A stretch of DNA of 64,000 nucleotides from Marmoricola sp. Leaf446. GTDB taxonomy: Bacteria; Actinomycetota; Actinomycetes; Propionibacteriales; Nocardioidaceae. Below are positions 39,815 to 51,167 of this stretch, in pieces. Numbering within the stretch: position 1 is the stretch's first letter; the number at the start of each line of letters is the position of its first letter. The notes below the pieces were generated by a model. The model was not told the DNA's origin and ran no database searches. It worked only from the letters and a program-made list of their open reading frames with translations. The DNA lies in NCBI RefSeq assembly GCF_001424755.1, contig NZ_LMRF01000006.1, forward strand, positions 629,015 through 693,014, in the 5' to 3' direction. Position numbers and translations under genes: made by a program.

Positions 39815-40663
39815 TCAGCTCCCCACGCTGCGCGGCACCGCCTCGCGCGCGAAGCACTCCGCGACGAAGTCCGAGGCCAGCCCGTCGAGCCGCGCGGGAC
39901 GGGCACGCCACTCCAGGATCGAGTGCGCCTCGACGAAGCGGGCGTCGGGCATCTCGCCGGCCAGCATCGCCGCGTCGGCGGCCGGGTGGATCGGGTCGCT
40001 GGGGTGGCCGACCACCATCGCGGGCGCCTGGATCCGCTGCCGCATCCGCGACGACGGCGCGATGCGCCCGAAGAAGATGCCGTGGATGGCCGCGGCCATC
40101 GGCGCCGGGCGCTGGTCCATGGTGTCCAGCGCGATGCCGGTCCAGAACGGCACCAGGCCGCGGGGCACGGCACGGGTCACCGCGCGCAGCGCGGCGACGC
40201 TGAGCGGCACGAAGCGCGAGGCGAACAGCAGCGGCGCGAAGGCGAGGATGCCCGCCTCCAGCGCGTTGTCGAGCACCGGCATCTCCAGCAGCAGCCCGCG
40301 CACCCGCTCGGGCGCCGCGACGGCCACCTCGAGCGAGGTGTTGGCGCCCAGCGAGGTGCCGCCGACGACGGCCGACTCGATGCCGAGCTCGTCGAGCAGC
40401 GCGACCACCTGCTCGCCGAAGGCGGTCATGGAGTAGAGCAGCGGGTCGTCGGGCCGGTCGGAGCGGCCGTGGCCGAGCAGGTCGAGGGTGACCACGTGGT
40501 GGCCCTGGGAGGCCAGGTGCCGCGCGAGCGGCTGGTGCATCCGACGCGGCATCAGCTGGCCGTGGAGCAGCACCACCCAGCGGTCGCCGCCGCCGTACTC
40601 GGTGAACTCCAGGCGGTGGCCGTCGTGGAAGAACTGACCGATGCGCTCCGAAACCAGGCTCAT
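39815..40663 (-). CDS. Alpha/beta-fold hydrolase
   Basis: The protein has 282 aa. 'WVVLLHGQLMPRRMHQPLARHL' (oxyanion), 'AVVGGTSLGANTSLEVAV' (GxSxG nucleophile, Ser), Asp in 'VVGHPSDPIHPAAD' and a C-terminal His in 'FVEAHSILEWRARP' are present. It is a cytoplasmic esterase/lipase-like enzyme with no signal peptide. An AAGGTGG ribosome binding site supports ATG 40663. The substrate is unknown. Confidence 0.88.
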   Translation of the reverse strand: MSLVSERIGQFFHDGHRLEFTEYGGGDRWVVLLHGQLMPRRMHQPLARHLASQGHHVVTLDLLGHGRSDRPDDPLLYSMTAFGEQVVALLDELGIESAVVGGTSLGANTSLEVAVAAPERVRGLLLEMPVLDNALEAGILAFAPLLFASRFVPLSVAALRAVTRAVPRGLVPFWTGIALDTMDQRPAPMAAAIHGIFFGRIAPSSRMRQRIQAPAMVVGHPSDPIHPAADAAMLAGEMPDARFVEAHSILEWRARPARLDGLASDFVAECFAREAVPRSVGS

Positions 40664-40755
40664 GGGGGCCACCTTGGCAGGCCGTCCGCCCCGCCGCGAC
40701 GATCTCGTCCAGATCACGGGAGCCCGAAACCGCACTCCCACCCGTCCGCAGGGGT

Positions 40756-40761
40756 GAGAAT
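40756..40761 (+). promoter_or_regulatory. Candidate -10 element of the MASE1 kinase gene
   Basis: GAGAAT (TG-GAGAAT context) ends 6 bases before GTG 40768. Confidence 0.4.
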
Positions 40762-40767
40762 CAGGCG

Positions 40768-43521
40768 GTGCCACGGGAGACGACGCGACGACGCCTGGTG
40801 CTCGCCGGGCTGCTGCTGGCGGCGTACGCCACCGGGGTCGGCGCGCTGCTGGCGGCGTACACCCTCGAGGTGACGGTCTCGTGGTGGCCCACCGCGGGGT
40901 TCGGCCTGCTCACGCTGCTGCTGACCCGGGCCGAGCGCCGGGTGGCGATGACCGTCCTGCTGCTCCTGGTCTGGACGGCCGCGAACCTGACCGCCGGCCG
41001 ACCGCTGCTGCCCTCGGCCCTGCTCGGCCTGGCCAACACCGCGGAGGCCGTCGTCGTGCTGACGCTGGTGCTGCGCTGGACCGGGGGCCGGCTGCGCCGG
41101 CTCAGCGACACCTGGCTGCTGGTGCTGGCCGCGGGCTGCGGGGCGGCAGTGGCCGGGCTCGCCGTCGCCGCGGTGTACGCCGTGTGGCTGGACCGGCCCT
41201 ACGGCCAGACCGCCCTGGTGATCGCCCCGGCCCACCTCGCCTCCCTGGTGCTCCTCGGCCCGCTGGCCATGCTCGGGGGCAGCCGCCGCACGGTGCCGGG
41301 CCGACAGGCGGAGGTAGCGCTGCACACGGCCCTGCTCCTGCTCGTGGCCGCCGTCGCCTTCGGGCCGCTCGGCTCGCTGCTGCCCGGCGTGGGCCTGGTC
41401 CCGCTGCCGCTGCTGGTGTGGGCCGCGGCCCGCTTCGAGGTGCGCACGGTCCTGCTCCAGCTGGTCGCCCTCGCCCTGGTCGTCTCCACCGGTACGGCGC
41501 TGGGCTGGGGCCCGTTCCCGGTGCTCGGCGCCGGGGACCCGACGACCGGAGGGATCGTCTCGCAGGTCTACCTGATCTGCGCCACCCTGATCGCGCTGCC
41601 GCTGGTGCAGGCGATGCGCGAGCGCGAGCGCGCACTGACCCGCACCACCGCGAGCGAGCGCGTCTTCCGGCGCAGCTTCACCGAGTCGCGGGTGCCGGTG
41701 CTGCTGGTCCACCGCCGCCAGGGCCGGCTGTGGGTCGCCGAGGCCAACCCCGCCACCGCCCGGCTGCTGGGCCGCCCTGCAGGCGAGCTGGTGGGGCGTG
41801 AGGTCGGAGAGCTGCTGACCACCCCCGGCCTCGACCTCGCCAGCAGCACGGAGGGCTGGTCGGGCGACATGGGCGTGGTCGGCCAGTCACGGACCCGGCT
41901 CGAGGGCATCCTGTCGCTGCTCGACGCGTCGGGCGAGCAGGCGTCGTACTCGCTGCACCTGATCGACCTCACCGAGCCGCTGGAGCTGCAGGAGCGGCTG
42001 GGCGCGGAGCGCACCTACACCCGCGCGGTCATCGACACCGCCTCCAGCCTGATCGTGGTGACCGACGAGCACGGCACCGTGATCGCGGCCAACCCGGCGA
42101 CCTGCCGGATGACGGGGTACGCCGCCGAGGACCTCGTCGGCCGGCCGATCTGGGAGACCCTCGTCCCGGCCCACCAGCGGCTGCGGTTCAGCGAGCTCGT
42201 GGCCCACCTGCCCTCGCTGCCGCGCTCGGGCGAGACCACGGTGCTGACCCGCGACGGCGAGCACCGCAGCGTGGTGTTCTCCAACGCGGTGCACACGGCC
42301 GGGCCCGACGAGCCCGTCACCCTGGTCTTCAGCGCGACCGACGTCACCGACGCGCGCGAGAGCGCCGGGCTGGTGCGCCACCTGCTGCGCTCGGCCACCA
42401 CGATGGCCTTCGTCGGCACCGACCTCGAGGGCCGGATCACGCTGTTCAACCCCGGCGCGGAACGACTGCTGGGCCTGCCCGCGGCGCGCGCCGAGGGCCG
42501 CCTGCTCACCGACTTCCTGCAGCGCGTCGAGGAGTGCGGTGACGACGACCCGCTCACGGTCGCCGACCTCCTCGCGGGCGGCGGGTCCGAGCTCGCCCCG
42601 GAGACCCGCGACTGGACGCTCCTGGTCGACGGCCGCTCGCCGCTGCGCATCTCGATGACGAGCAACCCGGTCACCACCGGCCGCGGGACGGTCTTCGCCT
42701 ACCTCTTCGTCGCCCACGACGTCACCGACACCCGTCGCAGCCAGGAGATCCTGGTCAACGCGCTGCGCCGCGAGCGCCAGGTCGTCGCGCGCCTCCGCGA
42801 GCTCGACCACGCCAAGGACGACTTCGTCTCCACCGTCAGCCACGAGCTGCGCACGCCGATGAGCAGCATCATCGGCAGCGCCGAGATGCTCCTCGACGGC
42901 CTCGTCGGCGACCTCGAGCCCGCTCAGGAGCAGCTGGTCGAGGTGGTCGGACGCAACGGTGCCCGGCTGCTGTCGCTGGCCGACGACCTGCTGCTGCTCG
43001 CCACCTCCGACGCCGGCGGGCGCACCGAGCCGACCCAGGACCTCGACCTGCGCGACGTCGTCCGCGAGAGCATCGCCTCGGTCGACAGCGCCCTGGCCGG
43101 CCGACGGCTGGAGACCTGCTGGGACCTCCCCGACCTGCCGGTGCCGGTCAGCGGCGAGCCCAGCCACCTCGAGCGGGCGTTCACCAACCTGCTCACCAAC
43201 GCGGTGAAGTTCACCCCCGACGGCGGCCGGGTCTCGCTGCGGCTGCGCCAGGCCCCCGAGCACCGCAGCGCCCTGGTCGAGGTCGGCGACACCGGCCTCG
43301 GCATCGACCCGACCGAGCTCGGCCAGGTCTTCGACCGGTTCTACCGCTCGGCCACCGCCCAGGAGCAGGCCATCCAGGGCACCGGCCTGGGCCTGGCCAT
43401 CGTGCGCACCATCGTGGAGGCGCACGACGGCCGGGTCGACGTCACCTCGGCCCCGGGCGAGGGCAGCACCTTCGGCGTCACGCTCCCGTTGCGTCGTACG
43501 CCGTCCGCGCGGCCCGCCTGA
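40768..43521 (+). CDS. MASE1-type multi-PAS sensor histidine kinase (orphan)
   Basis: The protein has 917 aa. Residues ~10-290 are eight membrane helices of a MASE1-like sensor domain ('LLLAAYATGVGALLAAYTLEVTVSWWPTAGFGLLTLLL...'). PAS domains follow at about 295-400, 415-525 and 535-650 ('FTESRVPVLLVHRRQGRLWVAEANPATARLLGR', 'TASSLIVVTDEHGTVIAANPATCRMTGY', 'TTMAFVGTDLEGRITLFNPGAERLLGL'). HisKA carries His692 in '[19 protein letters not shown]', and the HATPase has 'TNLLTNAVKFTPDGG' and 'GTGLGLAIV'. No response regulator is adjacent. Confidence 0.93.
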   Translation: MPRETTRRRLVLAGLLLAAYATGVGALLAAYTLEVTVSWWPTAGFGLLTLLLTRAERRVAMTVLLLLVWTAANLTAGRPLLPSALLGLANTAEAVVVLTLVLRWTGGRLRRLSDTWLLVLAAGCGAAVAGLAVAAVYAVWLDRPYGQTALVIAPAHLASLVLLGPLAMLGGSRRTVPGRQAEVALHTALLLLVAAVAFGPLGSLLPGVGLVPLPLLVWAAARFEVRTVLLQLVALALVVSTGTALGWGPFPVLGAGDPTTGGIVSQVYLICATLIALPLVQAMRERERALTRTTASERVFRRSFTESRVPVLLVHRRQGRLWVAEANPATARLLGRPAGELVGREVGELLTTPGLDLASSTEGWSGDMGVVGQSRTRLEGILSLLDASGEQASYSLHLIDLTEPLELQERLGAERTYTRAVIDTASSLIVVTDEHGTVIAANPATCRMTGYAAEDLVGRPIWETLVPAHQRLRFSELVAHLPSLPRSGETTVLTRDGEHRSVVFSNAVHTAGPDEPVTLVFSATDVTDARESAGLVRHLLRSATTMAFVGTDLEGRITLFNPGAERLLGLPAARAEGRLLTDFLQRVEECGDDDPLTVADLLAGGGSELAPETRDWTLLVDGRSPLRISMTSNPVTTGRGTVFAYLFVAHDVTDTRRSQEILVNALRRERQVVARLRELDHAKDDFVSTVSHELRTPMSSIIGSAEMLLDGLVGDLEPAQEQLVEVVGRNGARLLSLADDLLLLATSDAGGRTEPTQDLDLRDVVRESIASVDSALAGRRLETCWDLPDLPVPVSGEPSHLERAFTNLLTNAVKFTPDGGRVSLRLRQAPEHRSALVEVGDTGLGIDPTELGQVFDRFYRSATAQEQAIQGTGLGLAIVRTIVEAHDGRVDVTSAPGEGSTFGVTLPLRRTPSARPA

Positions 43522-43533
43522 GCCGGCGGCCCC

Positions 43534-45391
<1,858 letters not shown>

Positions 45392-45413
45392 CGGCGACCA
45401 CCCTACCCGCAGC

Positions 45414-47954
45414 TCAGCGGCCGTGGTCCACGGGCAGGTCGCGGGCACCGGTCCCCCAGCGCTCGTCGGGCCGGGTGGAGAGGTCGTAGCGCAGCTCCCC
45501 GCCCCGGTTGAGCACGGAGGCCGGCAGCCAGCTGCGGGTCGTCGGGCGGCCGCCCACGCGCAGGCCCTCGACGTAGACCGCGCGCGCGGAGGCCTCCGGC
45601 GCCCGGACCGTGATCGTGCGGCCGTTGCCGCGGTGGATCCGGGCCAGGGTGAAGGTCGGGCTCGAGAGCAGCACCTCGCCGCGGCTGGGGGTCTGGGGAT
45701 ACATCCCCAGCGCGCCCCAGACGTACCACGCCGACATGGTGCCGAGGTCGTCGTTGCCCGGGAGGCCCGTGGGCCCGGTGCCGTAGACGAGCCGGAGGTA
45801 GGCCCGCACCGTCTCCTGGGTCTTCCAGGGCTGGCCGAGCGCGTTGTAGAGCCACGGGGTGTGGATGCCGGGCTCGTTGGTCGGGTCGTAGCGCAGCGGG
45901 TCGACCGTGGTCGACCAGCCGCCGTCGGGGGTGCGGAAGAAGGCGTCGAGCCGTTGCGCCGCGCGCGACCGCCCACCCATCAGGGTGGCCAGTCGCTGCA
46001 CGTCGTGCTGCACCATCCAGGTGTACGTCGCCGACGTGCCCTGCGCGAAGCCCTCGCCGGTCGCCGGGGTGAAGGGCGCCAGCCAGGAGCCGTCGGCGTT
46101 CCTCGCCCGCTGGTAGCCGCCCTCCGGGGTCGCGTCCCGGTCGAAGGTGTTCTCCCACCACCCGGCCCGCTCCGCGAAGCGGCGCTGCGTGGCCGTGCGA
46201 CCCAGGCGCCCGGCCCAGTCCGAGAGGCCGTAGTCGGCCGCGGCGTCCTCCAGGGTCTCGGCCGCCCCGCCCCAGCAGTGGCAGTCGTCCTGGGGTGCGT
46301 AGCGGAGCCGGAGGTACTCCGCCAGGTTGGGTCGCATCCCGGCGCACTGACCGGGGCAGCCGTAGTCGGACAGGCCGTCGGGGTGCGGCACGCTGGCCTG
46401 CCTGACGAGCGAGTCGAGGGCGGCGCGGACCTCGAAGTTGCGCACGCCCAGCGCGTGCATCCCGGCCAGCGTGGGTCCGCTCGGGTCGCCCGTCATCACC
46501 CGGGTGGCGCCGTTGACGTGCACCCACCGGTCCCAGACCCCGCCGCGCTGCCGCGACAGGTTGAGCAGCGACTGGGCGAAGTCGCCCGCCACACGGGGGT
46601 TCAGCAGGGCCAGCAGCTGGGTGTGCGCGCGGTACTGGTCCCAGCCCGAGAAGTTGCCGTACTGCGCGCGCTGGCCGCGCACGAGCCGGCGCACCGAGCG
46701 GTCGGCGCCGGGATAGGTGCCGGCCACGTCGCTGGTGACGTTGGGCTCCAGCGCCGCGTGGTAGAGCGAGGTGTAGAACGCCGTGCGCTCGCCCCGGGTG
46801 CCCCCGGCCACCTCGATGCGACGCAGCTGCGCCTCCCAGGCCCGGGTGCCCCGGGCCGCGACGGAGCGGACGGTGGCACGTCGCCCGACCTCCTCGCGCA
46901 GGTTGGCCTCGGCCGCCCGGGCGCTGGTGTAGGACAGCCCGACGCGCATCGTCACCGGGCCGCGGCGCGTCGTGTCGAAGCCGACGTACCCGCCCGAGCC
47001 GCGGCCGCGGCGCAGTGCACCGGTCTCGTAGCCCTCGCCCCCGCTCGCCGAGGTGGTGCCCGGTCGCAGCGCCCCGTCGACCCAGGTGCCGGTGCGGGCG
47101 AAGGCCCGGTCGAAGTGCGCGGTGAAGTGCAGCCGGTAGTAGGAGTACTTGTTGCTGCCGCCGCCGTTGGCGCGACGGCTGCAGAACCCGCCGGTGAGCA
47201 CCGAGCCGCTGACGGTGCGGGCCCGACGGTCGATCCGCACGTCGGCGTCCTCGCTGCCGTTGAGCGAGTTGGACACGCGGAACAGCAGGTTGGCCTCCTT
47301 CCCGCGGGGGAAGGCCAGGGTGCCGACGCCCGCGCGGGTCGTGGCCGCGAAGTCGGTGCGGACGCCGTTGGCCAGCCCGAGGGCGTAGCGGCCGGGCTCG
47401 GCCACCTCGTCGGCGTGGGAGAAGTCGCTGGCGTACGTCGCGTCCGTGCTGTCGGCGCTGGGCGAGACCGTCATCGCCCCGACGTGCGGGAAGATCGGCA
47501 CGTCGCCGGCCGCACCGGGGTGGCACCCGGCGCCGTTGACGTGGGTGAGCGCGAAGCCGCGCATCCGGGTGGTGTCGTACTGGTAGCCGTTGGCGGCGCC
47601 GGTGTCGGTCTGGTCGCCCCTCGTGCTGGTCGGCGACCACGACAGCATCCCGAACGGCCGCACCGCACCGGGATAGGTGTTGCCGCCGTTGGCCGTGCCG
47701 ATCAGCGGGTCGACGTAGCGGACCACGGAGCGCAGCGTGCGGCTGCTGCCGCCGGCCGACGGGGCGGTGGACGCGGCGGTGGTCGCGGCGGTGGTCGCGG
47801 CGGTGGTCGCGGCGGTGGTCGCGGCGGTGGTCGCGGCGGAGACCGGGTCGGACGCCGCCCCGGCGGCGGGGAGCGCGAGGCCGGCGAGCCCCAGCGCCAG
47901 GGCCAGGACGGGCACGACGCGGCGGCCGGTGGTGCCGGGGAGCGGTGTGGCCAC
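45414..47954 (-). CDS. Secreted GH92 alpha-1,2-mannosidase
   Basis: The protein has 846 aa. GTG 47954 (with GGAGGA upstream) begins a signal peptide ('VVPVLALALGLAGLALPAAGAAS'), and a Thr/Ala tandem-repeat linker follows. The GH92 domain then spans the rest: 'YVDPLIGTANGGNTYPGAVRPFGMLSWSPTSTRGD', 'GFALTHVNGAGCHPGAAGDVPIFP', 'NFSGWDQYRAHTQLLALL', the acid-bearing 'PTNEPGIHTPWLYNALGQPWKTQE' and 'GLPGNDDLGTMSAWYVWGALGMYPQTP' (catalytic Asp region). It should hydrolyse alpha-mannosides from fungal or plant glycans with inversion, using Ca2+. It is monocistronic and secreted. Confidence 0.93.
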   Translation of the reverse strand: MATPLPGTTGRRVVPVLALALGLAGLALPAAGAASDPVSAATTAATTAATTAATTAATTAASTAPSAGGSSRTLRSVVRYVDPLIGTANGGNTYPGAVRPFGMLSWSPTSTRGDQTDTGAANGYQYDTTRMRGFALTHVNGAGCHPGAAGDVPIFPHVGAMTVSPSADSTDATYASDFSHADEVAEPGRYALGLANGVRTDFAATTRAGVGTLAFPRGKEANLLFRVSNSLNGSEDADVRIDRRARTVSGSVLTGGFCSRRANGGGSNKYSYYRLHFTAHFDRAFARTGTWVDGALRPGTTSASGGEGYETGALRRGRGSGGYVGFDTTRRGPVTMRVGLSYTSARAAEANLREEVGRRATVRSVAARGTRAWEAQLRRIEVAGGTRGERTAFYTSLYHAALEPNVTSDVAGTYPGADRSVRRLVRGQRAQYGNFSGWDQYRAHTQLLALLNPRVAGDFAQSLLNLSRQRGGVWDRWVHVNGATRVMTGDPSGPTLAGMHALGVRNFEVRAALDSLVRQASVPHPDGLSDYGCPGQCAGMRPNLAEYLRLRYAPQDDCHCWGGAAETLEDAAADYGLSDWAGRLGRTATQRRFAERAGWWENTFDRDATPEGGYQRARNADGSWLAPFTPATGEGFAQGTSATYTWMVQHDVQRLATLMGGRSRAAQRLDAFFRTPDGGWSTTVDPLRYDPTNEPGIHTPWLYNALGQPWKTQETVRAYLRLVYGTGPTGLPGNDDLGTMSAWYVWGALGMYPQTPSRGEVLLSSPTFTLARIHRGNGRTITVRAPEASARAVYVEGLRVGGRPTTRSWLPASVLNRGGELRYDLSTRPDERWGTGARDLPVDHGR
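47773..47844. repeat. 12-bp tandem repeat in the GH92 linker
   Basis: Five perfect copies of GCGGCGGTGGTC (47773-47832) plus one diverged copy encode a Thr-Thr-Ala-Ala linker. Copy-number changes keep frame and only alter linker length. Confidence 0.85.
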
Positions 47955-48108
47955 GGGTTCCTCCAGGGGCGGGTCGGGGCGGCAGTGCACCGCTCCCGGG
48001 TGTCGCGCCGGGGCCGTGGGGCCCGAACGCCGGGCCGACGCGACCCGGCGGCCGGACGTGGCCCGCCTCACCCTGCCACGCCGGTGCCCGGCCGCCCAGG
48101 GGGCTGGA

Positions 48109-49560
48109 TCAGCCGCGGGTGCCGGCCGGTCGGGGCGCCTGCGGGAGACGGACCACGACCGTCGTGCCCTGCCCCTCGGCGGACTCGACCTCGACGGTGC
48201 CGGCGTGCCACTCCACGACCGACTGCACCAGCGCCAGGCCCAGGCCGGTGCCCTGGATCTCGTCGGCGACCGAGAGCGAGGAGCGGAAGAAGCGCGAGAA
48301 CAGCCGGTCCTGCTCGGCGAGCGGGATCCCGATGCCGCGGTCGACGACCCGCATCACGACCTGCTCGTCCTCGAGATTGAGCCGCACCGTCACCACGCCG
48401 CCGTCGTGGCTGAACTTCACCGCGTTGTTGAGCAGGTTGAGCACCACCCGCTCCAGCTGGGTCCGGTCACCGAGCACCGCCGGCAGCGACGCCTCGGTGA
48501 CCAGCGCCAGCTCGAGCTGCTTGGCGTGGGTCGCGGGCGCCAGCGTCTGCTGGCAGTCGGCGACGACCAGACCGAGGTCGAGGGGTCGCATGTCGAGGTG
48601 GACCTGCTCCGCGTCGTACGCCGAGAGGGCCAGCAGGTCCTCGACCAGCGACCGCAGCCGCCCGACGTTGCGCTCGATGATGGTGATGCCCTGCGAGACG
48701 TCCTCGCTGAGCTCGCCCATCCCGCCCTCGCTCATCATCTCCAGGTAGCCGACGATGCTGGTCAGCGGCGTGCGCAGCTCGTGGCTGACGGTGGAGATGA
48801 AGGCGTCCTTGGCCCGGTCGAGCTCCTCGAGGCGGCGTACGGACTCGCGTTGCTGCTCGAAGGCCTGCACCTGCACCAGGGAGGCCACCAGGTCGTGGGA
48901 GACGCCCTGGCAGATGGCGATCTCGCGGGGCTGCCACCCGCGCGGCCGGATCGAGGACAGCAGCAACCAGCCGACCACCTCGTCGCCGACCGCGATCGGC
49001 ACCGCGGCGAGCGCCAGCACGCCCAGCGCGCTGAGGACCTCGGCGGAACCGGCCGCACCGAGCCGGTCGTCCTGACCGACGTGCGCGACCTGGAGCGGGG
49101 TCAGCTGCTGGGCCGCCTCCAGGAGCAGCGAGGTGAGCGGCTCGGGCAGGTCGACGAACGACGCGGGCTGCGGCAGCGCCGCCGCCTCCTCCGAGCCGGT
49201 CCAGGAGCCGCGGACCGCGGAGTACCGGTCGGCGTCGACGAGCAGCACGTCGCAGCGGTCGACCATCGTGGCCTGGCCGACCGACTCGGCGGCGCGGTTG
49301 ACGACCTGGGCGGTGTCGAAGTCCTGGCGCAGGGCCCGGGCCAGCTCGGCGACGACACGGTCCTGGTCGGCCTTCTCGAGCAGCTCGGTCTGGGCGCTGC
49401 GCAGCTCGCGCACGGAGTCGTAGAGGTCGGCGGTGGCCTGCTCGCCGATGGACTCGGCGGCCTGGCGACGGACCTGCTCGCGCCGGAGCTGGCGGCGCAG
49501 GCGGCGTACCTCGCTCGCGGGATCGGTCGATCCGGAGGTCGTGGAGGAGAGCAGTTCCAT
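48109..49560 (-). CDS. GAF-domain sensor histidine kinase, partner of the H-NOX protein
   Basis: The protein has 483 aa and no membrane segment. Residues 1-60 are a coiled coil, a GAF domain covers about 65-225 ('AELARALRQDFDTAQVVNRAAESVGQATMVDRCDVLLVD'), HisKA carries His260 in '[21 protein letters not shown]', and the HATPase has 'LNLLNNAVKFSHDGG' and 'GTGLGLALV'. The gene begins 8 bases after the H-NOX stop, so they form an operon. In other bacteria NO-loaded H-NOX inhibits its partner kinase. No response regulator gene is present nearby. Confidence 0.93.
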   Translation of the reverse strand: MELLSSTTSGSTDPASEVRRLRRQLRREQVRRQAAESIGEQATADLYDSVRELRSAQTELLEKADQDRVVAELARALRQDFDTAQVVNRAAESVGQATMVDRCDVLLVDADRYSAVRGSWTGSEEAAALPQPASFVDLPEPLTSLLLEAAQQLTPLQVAHVGQDDRLGAAGSAEVLSALGVLALAAVPIAVGDEVVGWLLLSSIRPRGWQPREIAICQGVSHDLVASLVQVQAFEQQRESVRRLEELDRAKDAFISTVSHELRTPLTSIVGYLEMMSEGGMGELSEDVSQGITIIERNVGRLRSLVEDLLALSAYDAEQVHLDMRPLDLGLVVADCQQTLAPATHAKQLELALVTEASLPAVLGDRTQLERVVLNLLNNAVKFSHDGGVVTVRLNLEDEQVVMRVVDRGIGIPLAEQDRLFSRFFRSSLSVADEIQGTGLGLALVQSVVEWHAGTVEVESAEGQGTTVVVRLPQAPRPAGTRG

Positions 49561-49568
49561 GCGGTCGA

Positions 49569-50129
49569 TCAGCCTGTTCTCGTCGTCACGCGCAGCGTGC
49601 AGTGGGGCGCGTCATCGAGCTGGCACGCCTCGTGGCGCACCTCGGTCGGCTCACCGTAGACGATCCCGGTGCCCTCGATCATGCCCACGGCGAGCCAGCA
49701 CAGCCGCCGCGCGGAGCGGTAGTGCACGTCCATCGCACGCCCGCCCCCGGGCGCGGTGCCCTCCACCTCGGTGAAGGAGAACCGGGGCGGCGAGGCGTCG
49801 GGGTGGAGCTTGCGGACCTCGCGGTGGATCACGTCGTCGAGGGTGCGCAGGAAGCCGAGGGTGTCGCCGCAGCGGGCGAAGTGCTCGGGGTGCCGCTGGG
49901 CCAGGCCCTGCGCGGCGTGGCGGCCGAGGTCGCGGGCGAGCTCCTCGGGCTCGACGTCGAACAGCTGTGCACCGACCTCGACCAGCAGCGGCAGCTCGTC
50001 ATCGGGGTAGGTGCCGAGGCTGGTCCACGCGCCCTCGACGCCGGCGCGCTCGAGCAACGTGTCCCAGACGTCGTCGCCGTGCTCCCGCACCACGGCCTCC
50101 TCCACGAGGTTCAAGATGACGCCCTTCAC
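49569..50129 (-). CDS. H-NOX heme nitric-oxide sensor protein
   Basis: The protein has 186 aa, the standard H-NOX length, from GTG 50129. It opens 'VKGVILNLVEEAVVREHGDDVWDTLLERAGVEGAWTSLGTYPDDELPLLV'. The proximal heme ligand is His102 ('LDDVIHREVRKLHP'), Pro115 follows, and the heme-propionate motif YxSxR is Tyr137-Ser139-Arg141 ('VHYRSARRL'). The residue at the distal-Tyr position (Arg+5) is Leu146, so oxygen should bind poorly and NO be favoured; this is an inference. It is the first gene of an operon with a GAF histidine kinase. Confidence 0.93.
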   Translation of the reverse strand: MKGVILNLVEEAVVREHGDDVWDTLLERAGVEGAWTSLGTYPDDELPLLVEVGAQLFDVEPEELARDLGRHAAQGLAQRHPEHFARCGDTLGFLRTLDDVIHREVRKLHPDASPPRFSFTEVEGTAPGGGRAMDVHYRSARRLCWLAVGMIEGTGIVYGEPTEVRHEACQLDDAPHCTLRVTTRTG

Positions 50130-50348
50130 CCGTCCCCCGTCCGCACGCCTGCAACGTCGAGGGGAGCCTAGGGGTCGCGACGCCCGTGCGCTCGGTGCAC
50201 GACCGTGTCCTGGGACCCGGTCTAGAGGGGTGACGGCCGGGTGCGGAAAAGACCGTCGACCGGGTGGTGGACGAGGTAGGTGGAGTTGCGTCGCGCGAGG
50301 TGACCTGGCGGTAGCATCGCCGCACCGCCACGACCGAGAGGGGACCCG

Positions 50349-51167
50349 GTGACGCAGCACCCGACCGGGGCACTCCGGCACGACCGGCGCGCCGCCCCGC
50401 TCCTGCTGCTCGCGCTGGGGCTGCTGCTCTCCGCCTGCTCCTCGGCGCCCCTCGCGCCCAAGGCGGCCTCCGACCGCTCCGACCCGCCGGAGCTCGGCGC
50501 GTGCTACCGGCTCGCCCCCGAGGACGTCGAGAGCCCCAGCAACGACGACGAGCCGGTGGCGTGCGGGACCGAGCACACGGCGCAGACCTTCGCCATCGGC
50601 ACGCTGCCCGACTCCACGGGAGACGGCTACGACGACCGGGGCCACGGCAAGTGGATCTACCCCCGCTGCGAGGCCGCCTTCGAGAAGTTCCTCGGCGTCG
50701 ACGAGAGCCTGGCCATGCGGATCCAGCTGAGCTGGGCGTGGTTCCGCCCCTCCGAGGACGCCTGGGACGACGGTGCCCGGTGGTACCGCTGCGACCTGGT
50801 CGGCGGGACCACCGAGAGCGCCGCCTACCGCGCGCTGCCCGACCCGGCGAAGGGCCTGTTCCGGGCCAAGCCCCCGGAGGAGTGGCTGACCTGCGCGACC
50901 GGCGCCACCGTCCTCGGGTCGACCAAGGTCCCGTGCTCGGAGGAGCACGACTGGCGGGCCGTGACCACCATCAAGCTGGGCGACGAGGGCGACCCCTACC
51001 CCGGCGAGCGGCTCACCCAGGTCCGCACCCGCGACTTCTGCTCCGACTCGGTCGGGGCCTGGATGAACTACCCGGTCGACTACGAGTTCGGCTTCACGTG
51101 GTTCAAGCAGGGCGAGTGGCAGGCGGGCAACCGGCGGTCGATCTGCTGGGCGAAGACCGACCGATGA
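50349..51167 (+). CDS. Septum-formation-family lipoprotein
   Basis: The protein has 272 aa from GTG 50349, with a GAGAGGGG site upstream. Signal peptide 'APLLLLALGLLLSAC' has a lipobox LSAC. Two similar Cys/His modules follow: 'ELGACYRLAPEDVESPSNDDEPVACGTEHTAQTFAIG' and 'WLTCATGATVLGSTKVPCSEEHDWRAVTTIKLG', the 'septum formation' domain of actinobacteria, probably disulfide-linked outside the cell. The stop overlaps the next, paralogous lipoprotein gene (ATGA). The role in septation is a family name, not shown here. Confidence 0.88.
   Translation: MTQHPTGALRHDRRAAPLLLLALGLLLSACSSAPLAPKAASDRSDPPELGACYRLAPEDVESPSNDDEPVACGTEHTAQTFAIGTLPDSTGDGYDDRGHGKWIYPRCEAAFEKFLGVDESLAMRIQLSWAWFRPSEDAWDDGARWYRCDLVGGTTESAAYRALPDPAKGLFRAKPPEEWLTCATGATVLGSTKVPCSEEHDWRAVTTIKLGDEGDPYPGERLTQVRTRDFCSDSVGAWMNYPVDYEFGFTWFKQGEWQAGNRRSICWAKTDR

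Noticed and set aside
47773..47844. Possible CRISPR-like repeats
   Set aside because: Adjacent 12-bp in-frame tandem copies with no spacers.
45423..48380. Plus-strand frame opposite the GH92 gene with Gly-rich repeats
   Set aside because: The 'repeats' are just the complement of the 12-bp tandem repeat; the GH92 frame is complete.
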